The notes under the pieces are model-generated. The model saw only the letters and a list, made by a program, of their open reading frames with translations. It ran no database searches and had not been told where the DNA came from. 45,463 bases of DNA from JAACPR01 sp964598245 (GTDB lineage Bacteria; Patescibacteriota; Minisyncoccia; Phycocordibacterales; JAACPR01). The position numbers and the translations under genes are program-made. This document shows, one piece after another, positions 30,221-39,304 of the stretch; position 1 is the first letter of the stretch, and each line of letters starts with the position of its first letter. Where the stretch lies: assembly GCA_964598245.1 (NCBI GenBank), contig CAZRAX010000002.1:1-45463 (forward strand), written 5' to 3'.

Positions 30221-31570
30221 ATGTCTTCAACAACCAGCCACAAAAATATTTGGGAAGATGCTCTAGAGGATATAGAGCAACAAATTTCCAAAGCAAATTT
30301 TAATACATGGTTTAAGGACACCTTTATAAACAAAATAAATGATGGTACCGCACAGGTCGGGGTGCCAAACAGTTTTGTTAGGGATTGGTTAAATAAAAAG
30401 TTCTATAAAACTATTCTAAAAACACTTCGTAATATCTCTGAAGACATAAGGTCTTTGGAAATTGTTGTTTCCAAAAAAGAAAAAACTGATGACATCCAAC
30501 CAAAAGAGGTCCAAAATGTTGGGGAACTTCCTTTGGCAAATTATTACATAAACAAAGAAGATAATCTAAACCCAAGATACACATTTAATAATTTTGTTGT
30601 TGGTCCTTTTAATGAGCTTGCTCATGCAGCCTCTCAAGCAATTATTAAACAACCAGGAATTGTTTATAACCCATTATTTGTTTATGGAAACACAGGACAT
30701 GGTAAAACCCACCTAATTCAAGCTGTTGGAAATCAAATTAAAAAATGCTTTCAAGACAAAAAAATTTATTATGTAACATCAGAAAAGTTTACAATTGATT
30801 ATGTAACCTCTGTTCAGAGTAATAAAATTAATTCTTTTAAAGAAAAATATAGGAAATATGATATTTTAATTATGGATGATATTCAATTTCTTTCTGGGAA
30901 GGAAAAAACCCAAGAAGAGCTTTTTCATTTGTTTAATAGTTTTTATGACAACAACAAACAAATTCTTTTTTCTTCAGACCAACACCCTAATTTTATCCCA
31001 GGCCTGGAGGAGAGGCTAAAATCGCGCTTTAATCAGGGAATGATTGTAGATATCTCTAAACCAGATCATGAATCTCGGGTTGCTATTATAAAAACAAAAA
31101 TGGAAAAAAATAATGTTTATTTGAAAAAAGATCTTTATGATTTTGTAGCAACCGCTGTTGAAGGAAACATTAGAGAGCTAGAGGGTGTTGTTAATTCTTT
31201 AATTTGTCAAACTAATCTAAAAAATAGACAATTAAATCAAAACGAGATTCGTGACTTAATTAAAAACACCTCAAGACCAAAAAAAATTATTTCTGTTAAT
31301 GATCTGCTTAAAATTATTTCTGATTTTTATAATATAGAACCAGAAAATATAAAAAATAAAACAAGAAGAAAAGAGGTTGTTCGACCAAGACAAATAGCGA
31401 TGTATATTTTAAGAGAAGATTTTAATATTTCTTTTCCAACAATTGGTGAGAAGCTTGGTGGTAGAGATCATACAACAGTTATTCACTCTTGTGAAAAAAT
31501 TAAAAAAGATTTAAAAATTGACAACACACTAACCCAACAAATAGGTCAAATCAGGTCGATGTTGGGTTAG
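30221..31570 (+). CDS. dnaA: Chromosomal replication initiator DnaA
   Basis: 449 residues, full length. Domain I (about 1-85, IWEDALEDIEQQI...FNTWFKDTF), a short linker, the AAA+ domain III starting at NPRYTFNNFVVG with Walker A GNTGHGKTHL near 156-165 and Walker B ILIMDDIQFL near 216-225, the arginine-containing sensor region, and domain IV with the DnaA signature GGRDHTTVIHSCEKI near the C-terminus that reads DnaA boxes. It opens the replication origin. Order rpmH|dnaA-dnaN is the ancestral arrangement. No Shine-Dalgarno is evident. Confidence 0.98.
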   Translation: MSSTTSHKNIWEDALEDIEQQISKANFNTWFKDTFINKINDGTAQVGVPNSFVRDWLNKKFYKTILKTLRNISEDIRSLEIVVSKKEKTDDIQPKEVQNVGELPLANYYINKEDNLNPRYTFNNFVVGPFNELAHAASQAIIKQPGIVYNPLFVYGNTGHGKTHLIQAVGNQIKKCFQDKKIYYVTSEKFTIDYVTSVQSNKINSFKEKYRKYDILIMDDIQFLSGKEKTQEELFHLFNSFYDNNKQILFSSDQHPNFIPGLEERLKSRFNQGMIVDISKPDHESRVAIIKTKMEKNNVYLKKDLYDFVATAVEGNIRELEGVVNSLICQTNLKNRQLNQNEIRDLIKNTSRPKKIISVNDLLKIISDFYNIEPENIKNKTRRKEVVRPRQIAMYILREDFNISFPTIGEKLGGRDHTTVIHSCEKIKKDLKIDNTLTQQIGQIRSMLG

Positions 31571-31775
31571 TATGTTGTGGATTTTTTGTTAATAAGTTTT
31601 TATTTTTTTTGTTGGGATTGTTAATAAATAATAAAAAAATTTTTTTACACACTTTTTACAATAAGTTTTCCACAGTTTAAAAATAAAAAAATAATGAATA
31701 TAGCTTTTGTTTATAAATACAAAAAAACTTATCAACATATCCACAGGGAATATAATAATAAATAATTTAAATAAA
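31571..31775. other. Candidate oriC between dnaA and dnaN
   Basis: 205 bp, extremely AT-rich. DnaA-box-like sites: TTTTCCACA (31666-31674, 8/9), TTATCAACA (31729-31737, 8/9), ATATCCACA (31737-31745, 8/9), and a weaker TGTGGATTT at 31576. TGTTAATAA occurs at 31587-31595 and 31619-31627. Long A/T runs between them could be the unwinding element. A TATAAT for dnaN is at 31751-31756. Confidence 0.6.
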
Positions 31776-32876
31776 ATGAAATTAGAAATAAATAAGAATA
31801 GATTAATAAGTGCTGTTAGTAAGGTTGAAAAAATTACAACAAAAAATACAACATTGCCAATTCTTTCTTGTATTTTATTAGAAGCAAAAAATAATAAACT
31901 AGAAGTCAAAGCAACAAACCTGGATATAAGTATTATTATTCAAAATGAGGCAAAAATAAAAGAAGATGGGTCTGCGCTTGTTCCTTCGCAAATTTTCTTA
32001 AATTATCTAAACAACTTACCAGAATCAAATACAACAATAAACTTAAGTAAAAAAGAACAAAACTTAAACATAACAACAAAAACAAATGAAACAACAATAA
32101 AAACCCAACCCAAAGATGATTATCCAGAAATAAAACAAAAAACAAAAACAGATAAAACAGAAATAAAATCAAAAGACCTTGTTGATGGGTTAAAAAGCGT
32201 TTATTATAGTGCGTCAAACTCAAATATTAAACCAGAACTATCAAGTGTTTATATCTATCAAGAAGAAAACAATTTTGTTTTTGTAGCAACAGATTCTTTT
32301 CGTTTGGCTGAAAAAAAAATAAGAAATAAAATTAAAAACAACTTCAAAGAAACACTTATTCCTTTCAAAAATGTTGTTGAAATAATAAAAGTTTTTGATC
32401 AAACAGAGGAAGTTTTAGATGTTTTTTTTGATGAAGATCAAATAATAATAAAATCAAATGAAACATTTCTTTCATCAAGAATTGTTGACGGAACCTTTCC
32501 TGATTACAAACAAATTATCCCAACAACATCAAAAACCCAAGTTGTTGTTTTAAAAGAGGATTTAATTCAAAACCTAAGGGTGGCAAATATTTTTTCAGGA
32601 AAATTTAATCAGGTAATTTTCTCTATTTTTCCCAAAGACAATATTTTTGAAATAGAATCAACAGCACAAGATATTGGAGAAACAAAAAACATTGTTAAAT
32701 CAAAAACAAAAGGAGAAAATATAAAAATAAAATTTAATAATAAGTATATAAATGATTGTTTTCAATCAATAAATTCAGAAACCCTAACACTAGATTTTGA
32801 TGGCACAGACAAGCCAATGAGAATAAGTGGACACGAAGGAGACTTCCTTTATCTTGTTATGCCAATGAACAAATAA
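31776..32876 (+). CDS. dnaN: DNA polymerase III beta sliding clamp
   Basis: 366 residues from ATG 31776 (MKLEINKNRLISAVSKVEK). An in-frame TTG at 31707 is a poorer start because it would run through the DnaA boxes. The three clamp domains are recognisable by TTLPILSCILLEA (domain 1), ATDSFRLAEK (domain 2) and the C-terminal YLVMPM, where the family ends (V/L)MP(M/V)R; here M-N-K follows. The ring-shaped dimer tethers polymerase III to DNA. It follows the candidate oriC and is followed after 1 nt by the small DUF721-like gene. Confidence 0.97.
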   Translation: MKLEINKNRLISAVSKVEKITTKNTTLPILSCILLEAKNNKLEVKATNLDISIIIQNEAKIKEDGSALVPSQIFLNYLNNLPESNTTINLSKKEQNLNITTKTNETTIKTQPKDDYPEIKQKTKTDKTEIKSKDLVDGLKSVYYSASNSNIKPELSSVYIYQEENNFVFVATDSFRLAEKKIRNKIKNNFKETLIPFKNVVEIIKVFDQTEEVLDVFFDEDQIIIKSNETFLSSRIVDGTFPDYKQIIPTTSKTQVVVLKEDLIQNLRVANIFSGKFNQVIFSIFPKDNIFEIESTAQDIGETKNIVKSKTKGENIKIKFNNKYINDCFQSINSETLTLDFDGTDKPMRISGHEGDFLYLVMPMNK

Positions 32877-32877
32877 A

Positions 32878-33123
32878 ATGGAACAAATAAATCTATATCT
32901 AAAAAAGTTTAAGAATTTTAAACCAAAAAACGAAGACTTAAAAAATACAATTATAAAAATAATAAAAAAAATAACAAAAATAGAAGTTAAAAAAGATGAA
33001 ATAATTATTTTAAAAAGCGGAGAAGTAAAAATAAAAAAAACTGGTCCAGAAAAAACAGAAATATATTTAAACAAAAAGATAATAGAAAAAGAAATTGAAA
33101 TAGAAAAAAAATTATTTAATTAA
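32878..33123 (+). CDS. Small DUF721/DciA-like protein
   Basis: 81 residues, highly Lys/Ile-rich. The pattern LKKFKNFKPKNEDLKNTIIKIIKKI followed by ILKSGEVKIKKTGPEKTEIYLNKK resembles the DUF721 (DciA) KH-like core in which a short helix pair is followed by strands and a KSEIFLNK-type motif. DciA proteins help load the DnaB helicase, and in CPR a short version follows dnaN where recF stands in other bacteria. The position supports the call; sequence similarity by eye is moderate. Its stop overlaps the end of the convergent penicillin-binding protein gene by 12 nt. Confidence 0.6.
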   Translation: MEQINLYLKKFKNFKPKNEDLKNTIIKIIKKITKIEVKKDEIIILKSGEVKIKKTGPEKTEIYLNKKIIEKEIEIEKKLFN

Positions 33124-35574
33124 TAAATCAAACTTCTTAGTAAATTTATTTCCAACAGTATCAAAAACCTCAACAAACAAATCATTTTTATTTTTTATAT
33201 CTTTTATATCTTTTGGAACAAACAAAAAAGATCTCCCAATAATATCAATATCACCAATTTTTTTATTATTTATATAAACAGAACCACTACTAATTTGTCT
33301 TCCATCACTTATTTCTACAACAACAACCATGTTTTCATCTTTTTTATATTTAACACCTTTTTCTAAAGATATAATTTCTAACCCAACCTCTTTTTCTTTT
33401 TCAATATTTGTTATTTCAAAATCATCAGAAATATTTTGTTTTTTTAGCCAGTTTTGAACCGGTGCCTCCCACAACAAATACTGAGGATCGTTTCTTGGGT
33501 TTTTTGGTTGTGGCCCAAGCGGGTTATTTTTATCAACCCAGTGGAGTATTGAATGGATACCATCTGTTTTTCCAGAAACAACAACCCTGTTATTGCCATC
33601 GTCATCCTCAACAACCGATGTTTTTTCTCCTTTCCAAAAACCAGCAATAATTGGTTTAACTCCCAAATCTTTTTCTTCTGGTTTTTCAAAAAACTCCTTA
33701 TCTCTTTTTTCTAGTGCAAAATTTAAAAACTCTTTCCACATCGGAGCAACAATAAAACCAGCAACCCTTTTTTCCATTGGACTACTGTCGTTGTTGCCAG
33801 CCCAGGCAACTGTTGTTAGGTTTGGCGTGTACCCAACAATCCACGCATCTTTGTAGTCGTTTGTTGTACCAGTCTTAACACCAACGTCTTGGTTGGGGAA
33901 ATAAAGGGCTGAATTTGTCCCAAAAGCGGGCGCTCTTGCTATGTTGTCTGTTAAAACACTGTTTATATCTCTAACAACAGAATTATCCAAAACACGCTCG
34001 TTTTGTGTTTGTGAATTTTTTATATCAAACAAAATATTTCCTTCTGCATCCTCAATTTTTATTATTGGAACCCTCTCTTTTTTTATTCCGCCACTTGCAA
34101 AAACAGAATATGCTGTTGCCACATCAATTGGCCGAACCTCTCCACCACCCAAAACCAAGGTTAAGCCGTATTGGCTTTTTTTTGTAAGGGTTTCTAGACC
34201 CATTTTTTTTGCTAAATTTAAAGAATCCTCTATTCCCGATAAATAAAGAGTTTTAACCGCCGGAACGTTTACTGATTGAGCAAGCGCACTTCTTAAGGTT
34301 ATTGGCCCACGAAAAATATTGTCATAGTTTTGGGGATGATAACAAAAATCCTCATTTAAATCACAATTGACCGAAAATTCTGTTTCAAGATCAAAAACAA
34401 CTGTTTCTGGTCTGTAACCCTTACTAAACGCTTGGGCATAAACAATTGGTTTAAAAACAGACCCCGGCTGTCTCTCTGATGTTGAAATATTAAAATTACC
34501 ATCAATTTTTTCATCAAAATAATCTCTTGATCCAACCATAACTAAGATTTCTCCATTTTTAGGATCAATAGAAATAATAGAAGCGTTTTCTGCATTAAAT
34601 TTTTCTTCATTTTCTAGTGCGTATTTTAAAACAGTTTCCTCTGCTTTTTGTTGGAGTTCCCAATCAAGAGAGGTTATAACTTTTAATCCGCCCTCTTCAA
34701 CAATATCTCTTCCATATTCTTTTTCTAAAATTTCTCTAACATACATAACAAAGTGCGGGGCTCTGATACTAAATTCTTGTGGCTTGATGAATAAAACATC
34801 CTCCTTTTTAGCATTTTCAGCATCTTCTTGTTTTATAAAGCCGGCTATAACCATTTGGTCTAAAACATGGTCTTTTCTTTTGTTTAATGATTCAAGGTTA
34901 TTTCCATATGGTGAATAATAGGTTGGCGCCTGGGGAAGGGCGGCCAAGTATGCCGACTCTGGCAAACTTAAGTCTTTTGCTTCTTTGCCAAAAAAACGCA
35001 GAGCCGCCTCTTGGATTCCGTAAACTGTTCCACCATATGGAACCTCATTCAAATAAACCTCTAAAATCTCGTCCTTTGTTAATTTTTTTTCTAGTCTTGG
35101 TGCCAAAACCCACTCTTTTAGTTTTCTTGAAACCTTCTTGTCTGTTGTTAGAAGGGCATTTTTGATAACTTGTTGAGTTATTGTCGATCCACCCTGACCC
35201 CCAAGAAGGTTTCCAGAGGTTGTGTTGTTAATAATGGCCCTTATAATGGCCATTATTTCAACACCACCATGTTCATAAAAATTTTTATCCTCAACCGCAA
35301 TTGTTGCCTGTTTTACATAATCAGATATTTGATCCAGAGAAACAACAGTTCTTTTTATTTCATTATGAACATCAAATAAAATAACTTCTCCCGTTCTATC
35401 ATAAATTTTAGTTGATTGAGCAACCTTTCTTTCTTCAAAATTATCTAGATTTGGTAAATTAAATGTTGTTGTCCAAATTGCAAAAATTCCAAAAACAATG
35501 AAAAAAAGTAAAAACCCCCAAAAAAATATTTTTTTTATTTTTTTACATAATTTTTTTTGTTTTTTGCTTTTCAT
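33112..35574 (-). CDS. Class A penicillin-binding protein (PBP1A-like)
   Basis: 820 residues. A cytoplasmic basic start and one membrane anchor (about 17-34) lead into a GT51 glycosyltransferase domain with catalytic EDKNFYEHGG (Glu near 95), GGSTITQQVIKN and EVYLNEVPYGG. The transpeptidase domain has SVFKP (SxxK, near 373), SVN within LAQSVNVPAV, and KTGT (near 565) in GVKTGTTNDYKDAWIVGY. A C-terminal extension with an Ig-like domain (about 725-815, GSVYINNKKIGDIDI) follows. It polymerises and crosslinks peptidoglycan outside the membrane. Convergent with the dnaN side, divergent from tyrS. Confidence 0.96.
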   Translation of the reverse strand: MKSKKQKKLCKKIKKIFFWGFLLFFIVFGIFAIWTTTFNLPNLDNFEERKVAQSTKIYDRTGEVILFDVHNEIKRTVVSLDQISDYVKQATIAVEDKNFYEHGGVEIMAIIRAIINNTTSGNLLGGQGGSTITQQVIKNALLTTDKKVSRKLKEWVLAPRLEKKLTKDEILEVYLNEVPYGGTVYGIQEAALRFFGKEAKDLSLPESAYLAALPQAPTYYSPYGNNLESLNKRKDHVLDQMVIAGFIKQEDAENAKKEDVLFIKPQEFSIRAPHFVMYVREILEKEYGRDIVEEGGLKVITSLDWELQQKAEETVLKYALENEEKFNAENASIISIDPKNGEILVMVGSRDYFDEKIDGNFNISTSERQPGSVFKPIVYAQAFSKGYRPETVVFDLETEFSVNCDLNEDFCYHPQNYDNIFRGPITLRSALAQSVNVPAVKTLYLSGIEDSLNLAKKMGLETLTKKSQYGLTLVLGGGEVRPIDVATAYSVFASGGIKKERVPIIKIEDAEGNILFDIKNSQTQNERVLDNSVVRDINSVLTDNIARAPAFGTNSALYFPNQDVGVKTGTTNDYKDAWIVGYTPNLTTVAWAGNNDSSPMEKRVAGFIVAPMWKEFLNFALEKRDKEFFEKPEEKDLGVKPIIAGFWKGEKTSVVEDDDGNNRVVVSGKTDGIHSILHWVDKNNPLGPQPKNPRNDPQYLLWEAPVQNWLKKQNISDDFEITNIEKEKEVGLEIISLEKGVKYKKDENMVVVVEISDGRQISSGSVYINNKKIGDIDIIGRSFLFVPKDIKDIKNKNDLFVEVFDTVGNKFTKKFDLLIK

Positions 35575-35635
35575 TGTTTTTTTGTAATTATACTATTTTT
35601 TGATTTTTTGTCTGTTTTGAGTTAATTTTTATTGG

Positions 35636-35644
35636 TGTTAAAAT
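35636..35644 (+). promoter_or_regulatory. Extended -10 of tyrS (leaderless start)
   Basis: TGTTAAAAT, 7 nt before ATG 35652. Confidence 0.6.
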
Positions 35645-35651
35645 TTATCAT

Positions 35652-36881
35652 ATGTTTGGAAAAAAGAAAATAAATACTGATACAGAGAAAATAGATGAAA
35701 TATTAGAAAGAAGTATTTCAAAAATTTATCCATCAAAAGAATTTTTAAAAAAAGAACTATTATCAGGTAGAAGGTTGAAAATATATACTGGTGCTGATGC
35801 AACAGGGTCTCAGCTTCATCTTGGTCATTCAACAAATTTTATTCTATTAGAAAAACTAAGACAGCTTGGACATGAGGTAATTATTTTGTTTGGTGATTTT
35901 ACGGCCATGATTGGTGATCCTTCGGACAAGGGTGCGGCTCGCCAAATGCTTAATAAAAAAGAAGTTGAAGAAAATTTAAAAAATTGGAAAAAACAAATAT
36001 CAAAAATATTAAACTTTAATGATTTTGGTAATCCACCAAAAATTATTAAAAATAGCGAATGGTTAGCAAAACTAAGCTTTGAAGAAATTATAAAATTGTC
36101 TGCAAACTTTACTGTGGGGCAAATGATTGAAAGAGATATGTTTCAAAAAAGAATTAAAGAAGATAAACCAATTTATCTTCATGAGTTTTTCTACCCACTA
36201 ATGCAGGGGTATGATAGCGTTGTTTTGAATGTTGATGTTGAGCTTGGTGGTAATGACCAAACATTTAATATGTTGGCCGGCAGAACTCTTTTGAAAAAAA
36301 TTAAAAATAAGGAAAAGTCTGTTATTGCAACAACCCTCTTGGAAGACCCAAATACTGGTAAAAAACTAATGAGCAAAAGTGAAGGAAATTATGTTGCTTT
36401 AAATGATTCACCAGAAGAGATGTTTGGAAAAATTCTTGCTTTACCAGATGAGGTTATTATTTCGTTGTTTATTGATACAACCCTTGTTTCTGATGATGAA
36501 ATAGAAGAAGTTAAAAGAAAAATAGAATCTGGAGAATTAAACCCCAAAGATGCCAAAATTAAATTAGCGAAAGAAATTATTAAAATTTATTACTCAGAAA
36601 AAGATGCAGAAAAAGCAGAACAAAATTTTCAAAAAACTTTCAAAGAGGGCGGTATTCCTGAGGATGTTTTAGAGATTGTTGTTAAGTCAGGAGAAAGACT
36701 AGATGACATTTTAATTAATCAAAAAATTATTTCATCAAAAAATGAATGGAGAAGGCTTATCGATCAAAAAGGAATTACTGAGGTTGAAGAAAACAAAAAG
36801 ATAGATAATTTAAATTACTGCATTTCAGAAACAAAAACATTTAGAATTGGTAAAAAAAGATTTATAAAAATTACAATTTAA
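35652..36881 (+). CDS. tyrS: Tyrosyl-tRNA synthetase
   Basis: 409 residues, typical of the TyrZ-like bacterial form. Class I signatures are LHLGHS (55-60, HIGH motif) and KLMSKSEG (about 237-244, KMSKS motif). YTGADATG and the tyrosine pocket LMQGYDSVVL / ELGGNDQTFN are present. A C-terminal S4 RNA-binding domain covers about 340-409 (ERLDDILINQKIISSKNEWRRLI). It charges tRNA-Tyr. It stands alone, 77 nt from the divergent penicillin-binding protein gene. Confidence 0.97.
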   Translation: MFGKKKINTDTEKIDEILERSISKIYPSKEFLKKELLSGRRLKIYTGADATGSQLHLGHSTNFILLEKLRQLGHEVIILFGDFTAMIGDPSDKGAARQMLNKKEVEENLKNWKKQISKILNFNDFGNPPKIIKNSEWLAKLSFEEIIKLSANFTVGQMIERDMFQKRIKEDKPIYLHEFFYPLMQGYDSVVLNVDVELGGNDQTFNMLAGRTLLKKIKNKEKSVIATTLLEDPNTGKKLMSKSEGNYVALNDSPEEMFGKILALPDEVIISLFIDTTLVSDDEIEEVKRKIESGELNPKDAKIKLAKEIIKIYYSEKDAEKAEQNFQKTFKEGGIPEDVLEIVVKSGERLDDILINQKIISSKNEWRRLIDQKGITEVEENKKIDNLNYCISETKTFRIGKKRFIKITI

Positions 36882-36888
36882 TTTTTTA

Positions 36889-37017
36889 TTAAAAGTCGTC
36901 AATGTCATCGAAAGAATCTTCGATTACACCATCATCGTCTTCTTCATCAAAACCGATAACTCCTTGATTGGTTTCTTCTAATAAATCTTCTTCTATAAAA
37001 TTTTCAAATCCTTCCAT
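36889..37017 (-). CDS. Tiny very acidic protein
   Basis: 42 residues, starting MEGFENFIEEDLLEE and ending DDIDDF; 20 of 42 residues are Asp or Glu and there is no basic residue. It lies 7 nt beyond the convergent tyrS stop and about 150 nt upstream of the ruvC end. Too short for ORF filters. The unbroken acidic composition in one frame argues for a real gene. Function unknown; similar acidic mini-proteins can act as nucleic-acid mimics or chaperone tails, which is speculation. Confidence 0.5.
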   Translation of the reverse strand: MEGFENFIEEDLLEETNQGVIGFDEEDDDGVIEDSFDDIDDF

Positions 37018-37086
37018 AAAAATTAAAATTAACTAATACTTTTTATCAAAAAATTTTTTATTCGCCAATAGTTTTTTTGTCAAAGC

Positions 37087-37095
37087 TGTGGATAA
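37087..37095 (-). promoter_or_regulatory. DnaA box
   Basis: TGTGGATAA, perfect DnaA box on the minus strand, isolated between the acidic mini-gene and ruvC; may act in DnaA titration or be chance. Confidence 0.35.
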
Positions 37096-37165
37096 TCTTA
37101 AGTTAAGAAGATATAAAAATCTGACCCAAAAAATCTTGAATAAAAGGAACTATCCGCAAAACATT

Positions 37166-37648
37166 CTAAGCGGGGATCTTTTTTGTTGCTAGATGACAAA
37201 TACCTGCAGCGATAGCATCAAACTCATCGTCAAATTTAATTTCCTTTTCTATCTTTATAAGGAGGGGGATCATTTTGATAACAGAGGTTTTGTCGCCTCC
37301 ACCATCACCAGTCACAGAATTTTTAATCTGTTGTGGAGAATATTCAAAAATATCTAAATCATTATTTCTGGCTTCTGCAATAATGACGCCCCGCGCCTCA
37401 GCGACCATTAGTGCCGTTTTAACATTTTGATTAAAAAAAAGTGTTTCAATCGATAAATCATTTGGAGAATATTTTTCGATAACCTCCCTTATTCTTTTTT
37501 GAATTTTTGCTAAACGATCACAATGTTCTTCTTTGGCCGAAGTTTTAAAACACTCAGAAAAAATTAAAACCTCTTTTTTGTCGGGGGTTTTTTCTAAAAT
37601 AGCAATTCCAAGTCTTTCATATCCCGGGTCTATGGCAAGAACTTTCAT
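37166..37648 (-). CDS. ruvC: Crossover junction endodeoxyribonuclease RuvC
   Basis: 160 residues, normal. The four acidic catalytic residues of the RNase H fold are visible: Asp7 in LAIDPG, the Glu of LSIETLFF (about 68), and the C-terminal pair in FDDEFDAIAAGICHL (about 139-152). The DNA-binding segment YSPQQIKNSVTGDGGGDKTSV is present. It cuts Holliday junctions together with RuvAB. It follows yebC by 3 nt and ruvB by one gene; ruvA is not in the window. Confidence 0.96.
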   Translation of the reverse strand: MKVLAIDPGYERLGIAILEKTPDKKEVLIFSECFKTSAKEEHCDRLAKIQKRIREVIEKYSPNDLSIETLFFNQNVKTALMVAEARGVIIAEARNNDLDIFEYSPQQIKNSVTGDGGGDKTSVIKMIPLLIKIEKEIKFDDEFDAIAAGICHLATKKIPA

Positions 37649-37651
37649 AAA

Positions 37652-38182
37652 TTATTCAGCATTGGTGTAGACACCCTGAACATCTTCTAGTTCTTCTAGG
37701 ACATCAATTAATTTCCCAAGTTTTTCTCCATCTGCTTCTGAAATTGGGGTGGTCGAATTTGCTTTCCATTCGCCCCCGTCTTTTTTAAAAGCCCAAGAAG
37801 CTGCTCCTTGTGCAGCTAATTCATAACCTAATTTTGAAAGGGTGTGTCTAATTTCTGCAGCGGTACGATTTTTATTATCCGTTAGTCCATCAATAATTAC
37901 TGCGATTCCTCCAGGCCCATAGGTTTCATAAACAACCGATTCCATGGCGACAGTACCAGACTCCGTTCCTTTTTTAACAGCTCTGTCAATTGTGTCTTTG
38001 GGCATGTTTTCCTTTTTGGCTAGATCAATAGCAGCAGACAAAGATGGTGAACTGATATCTCCATTTACCTTTTTTGATTCAGAAATTATTAATTTTGAAA
38101 CCTTAGAAAAAACTTTGCTTTTTCTAGCATCCTCAGCTCCTTTTTTGTGTTTAATTTTTGACCATTTATTATGTCCTGACAT
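37652..38182 (-). CDS. YebC/PmpR family protein, shortened
   Basis: 176 residues against about 240-250 in most YebC proteins. Domain 1 is intact (MSGHNKWSKIKHKKGAEDARK, then KKENMPKDTIDRAVKKG), and domains 2/3 keep YETYGPGGIAVIIDGLTDNKNRTAAEIRH and the C-terminal LIDVLEELEDVQGVYTNAE, but about 60-70 residues between GAASWAFKK and LIDVLEEL are missing. YebC proteins act as DNA-binding regulators or, in recent work, as factors easing ribosome stalling. The ruvC-yebC-ruvB cluster is conserved in many bacteria. A -10-like TAAAAT sits 7 nt before ATG. Confidence 0.93.
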   Translation of the reverse strand: MSGHNKWSKIKHKKGAEDARKSKVFSKVSKLIISESKKVNGDISSPSLSAAIDLAKKENMPKDTIDRAVKKGTESGTVAMESVVYETYGPGGIAVIIDGLTDNKNRTAAEIRHTLSKLGYELAAQGAASWAFKKDGGEWKANSTTPISEADGEKLGKLIDVLEELEDVQGVYTNAE

Positions 38183-38210
38183 TTTGAATATTTTAATTTA
38201 TTAAAAGATT

Positions 38211-39242
38211 TTAACTAATTAATTTGTTTTGTAAATTGGTTGGTATTTTTTTACCAAGGTGTTTGTATCCAGTTTCTGTAACAACACGACCTCGTGGCGT
38301 TCTTTCGATTAAGCCCAGCTGGATTAAATATGGCTCATTAAATTCTTCAACTGTTGCTGGTTCTTCTGAAATTGACATTGCCAAGGTGTGAAGACCAACT
38401 GGTCCACCACCAAATTTTTCAATAATTGTTTCTAAAACTAATAAATCAGATTTTGTTAATCCAATCTCATCTATTTCTAACATTTCTAGTGTTTTAATAA
38501 CATTGTCCTTGCTTAAATCAACCTCATGAACCTGACAATAATCACGACATCTTTTCAAAAGATAGTTGGCAGTTCTCGGGGTTTTTCGACTTCTTTTGGA
38601 GATTTCTTTTATGGCCTCTTCTTCTGTTTTAATTCCCAAAATTTTTGATGAACGAGAAATAATTTGGGAAATCTCATCATTAGTATAAAATTCTAATCTA
38701 TGAATTCCGCCAGAAAAACGCGACCTTAGGGGTGAAGAAAGCATCGAAATTCTTGTTGTAGCGGCGATTAGGGTAAAAGAGGGAAGATCTAGCTGAATTG
38801 TTCTGGCAGATGGTCCCTTACCAATGATAATATCTAAAACACCAGACTCCATTGCTGGGTATAAAACCTCCTCAATTGATTTGTTTAGTCGGTGGATTTC
38901 GTCAATAAACAAAATATCACCAGGATTTAAGTTTGTTAAAACAGAAGCAAGATCACCAACTTTTTCGATTGCTGGTCCTGATGTTATTTTAATTTGAGAG
39001 TTTGTGTGTTGGGCAATTAAGTAGGCAAGGGTTGTTTTTCCCAATCCTGGGGGTCCATAAAACAGAATGTGTTCAGGTGAATGCTCTCTTTGTTTGGCTG
39101 CTTCAAGCAAAATGTGGAGATTTTTTTTGATAGATTCTTGACCAACATATTCATCCCAAGTCAAGGGACGAAGCTCTTGATCTAGAAAAGAATCTGGTCT
39201 ATAATCTTTTTCCTTGTTATTTGGTGGTTTATTACTTGACAT
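38211..39242 (-). CDS. ruvB: Holliday junction branch migration ATPase RuvB
   Basis: 343 residues. RPLTWDEYVGQ at the start, Walker A FYGPPGLGKTT (61-71), Walker B ILFIDEIHRL (about 110-119), the sensor AATTRISMLSSPLRSRF and the winged-helix C-terminus ending TPRGRVVTETGYKHLG are all present. RuvB hexamers drive branch migration with RuvA. It is the first gene of the ruvB-yebC-ruvC unit on the minus strand. Confidence 0.97.
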   Translation of the reverse strand: MSSNKPPNNKEKDYRPDSFLDQELRPLTWDEYVGQESIKKNLHILLEAAKQREHSPEHILFYGPPGLGKTTLAYLIAQHTNSQIKITSGPAIEKVGDLASVLTNLNPGDILFIDEIHRLNKSIEEVLYPAMESGVLDIIIGKGPSARTIQLDLPSFTLIAATTRISMLSSPLRSRFSGGIHRLEFYTNDEISQIISRSSKILGIKTEEEAIKEISKRSRKTPRTANYLLKRCRDYCQVHEVDLSKDNVIKTLEMLEIDEIGLTKSDLLVLETIIEKFGGGPVGLHTLAMSISEEPATVEEFNEPYLIQLGLIERTPRGRVVTETGYKHLGKKIPTNLQNKLIS

Positions 39243-39304
39243 ATAATTAATTTATGTTAGTATTGTTTTAGTTTAAAAGGCTGAATATTACATTTAAATA
39301 TATT

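Noticed and set aside
31707..31775. TTG start 23 codons upstream for dnaN
   Set aside because: It would translate the DnaA-box region; ATG 31776 gives the normal N-terminus of the clamp.
37150..37190. CCGC/GCGG hairpin followed by T considered as the tyrS terminator
   Set aside because: Stem is short with a bulge and lies within the end of ruvC, nearly 270 bp from tyrS.
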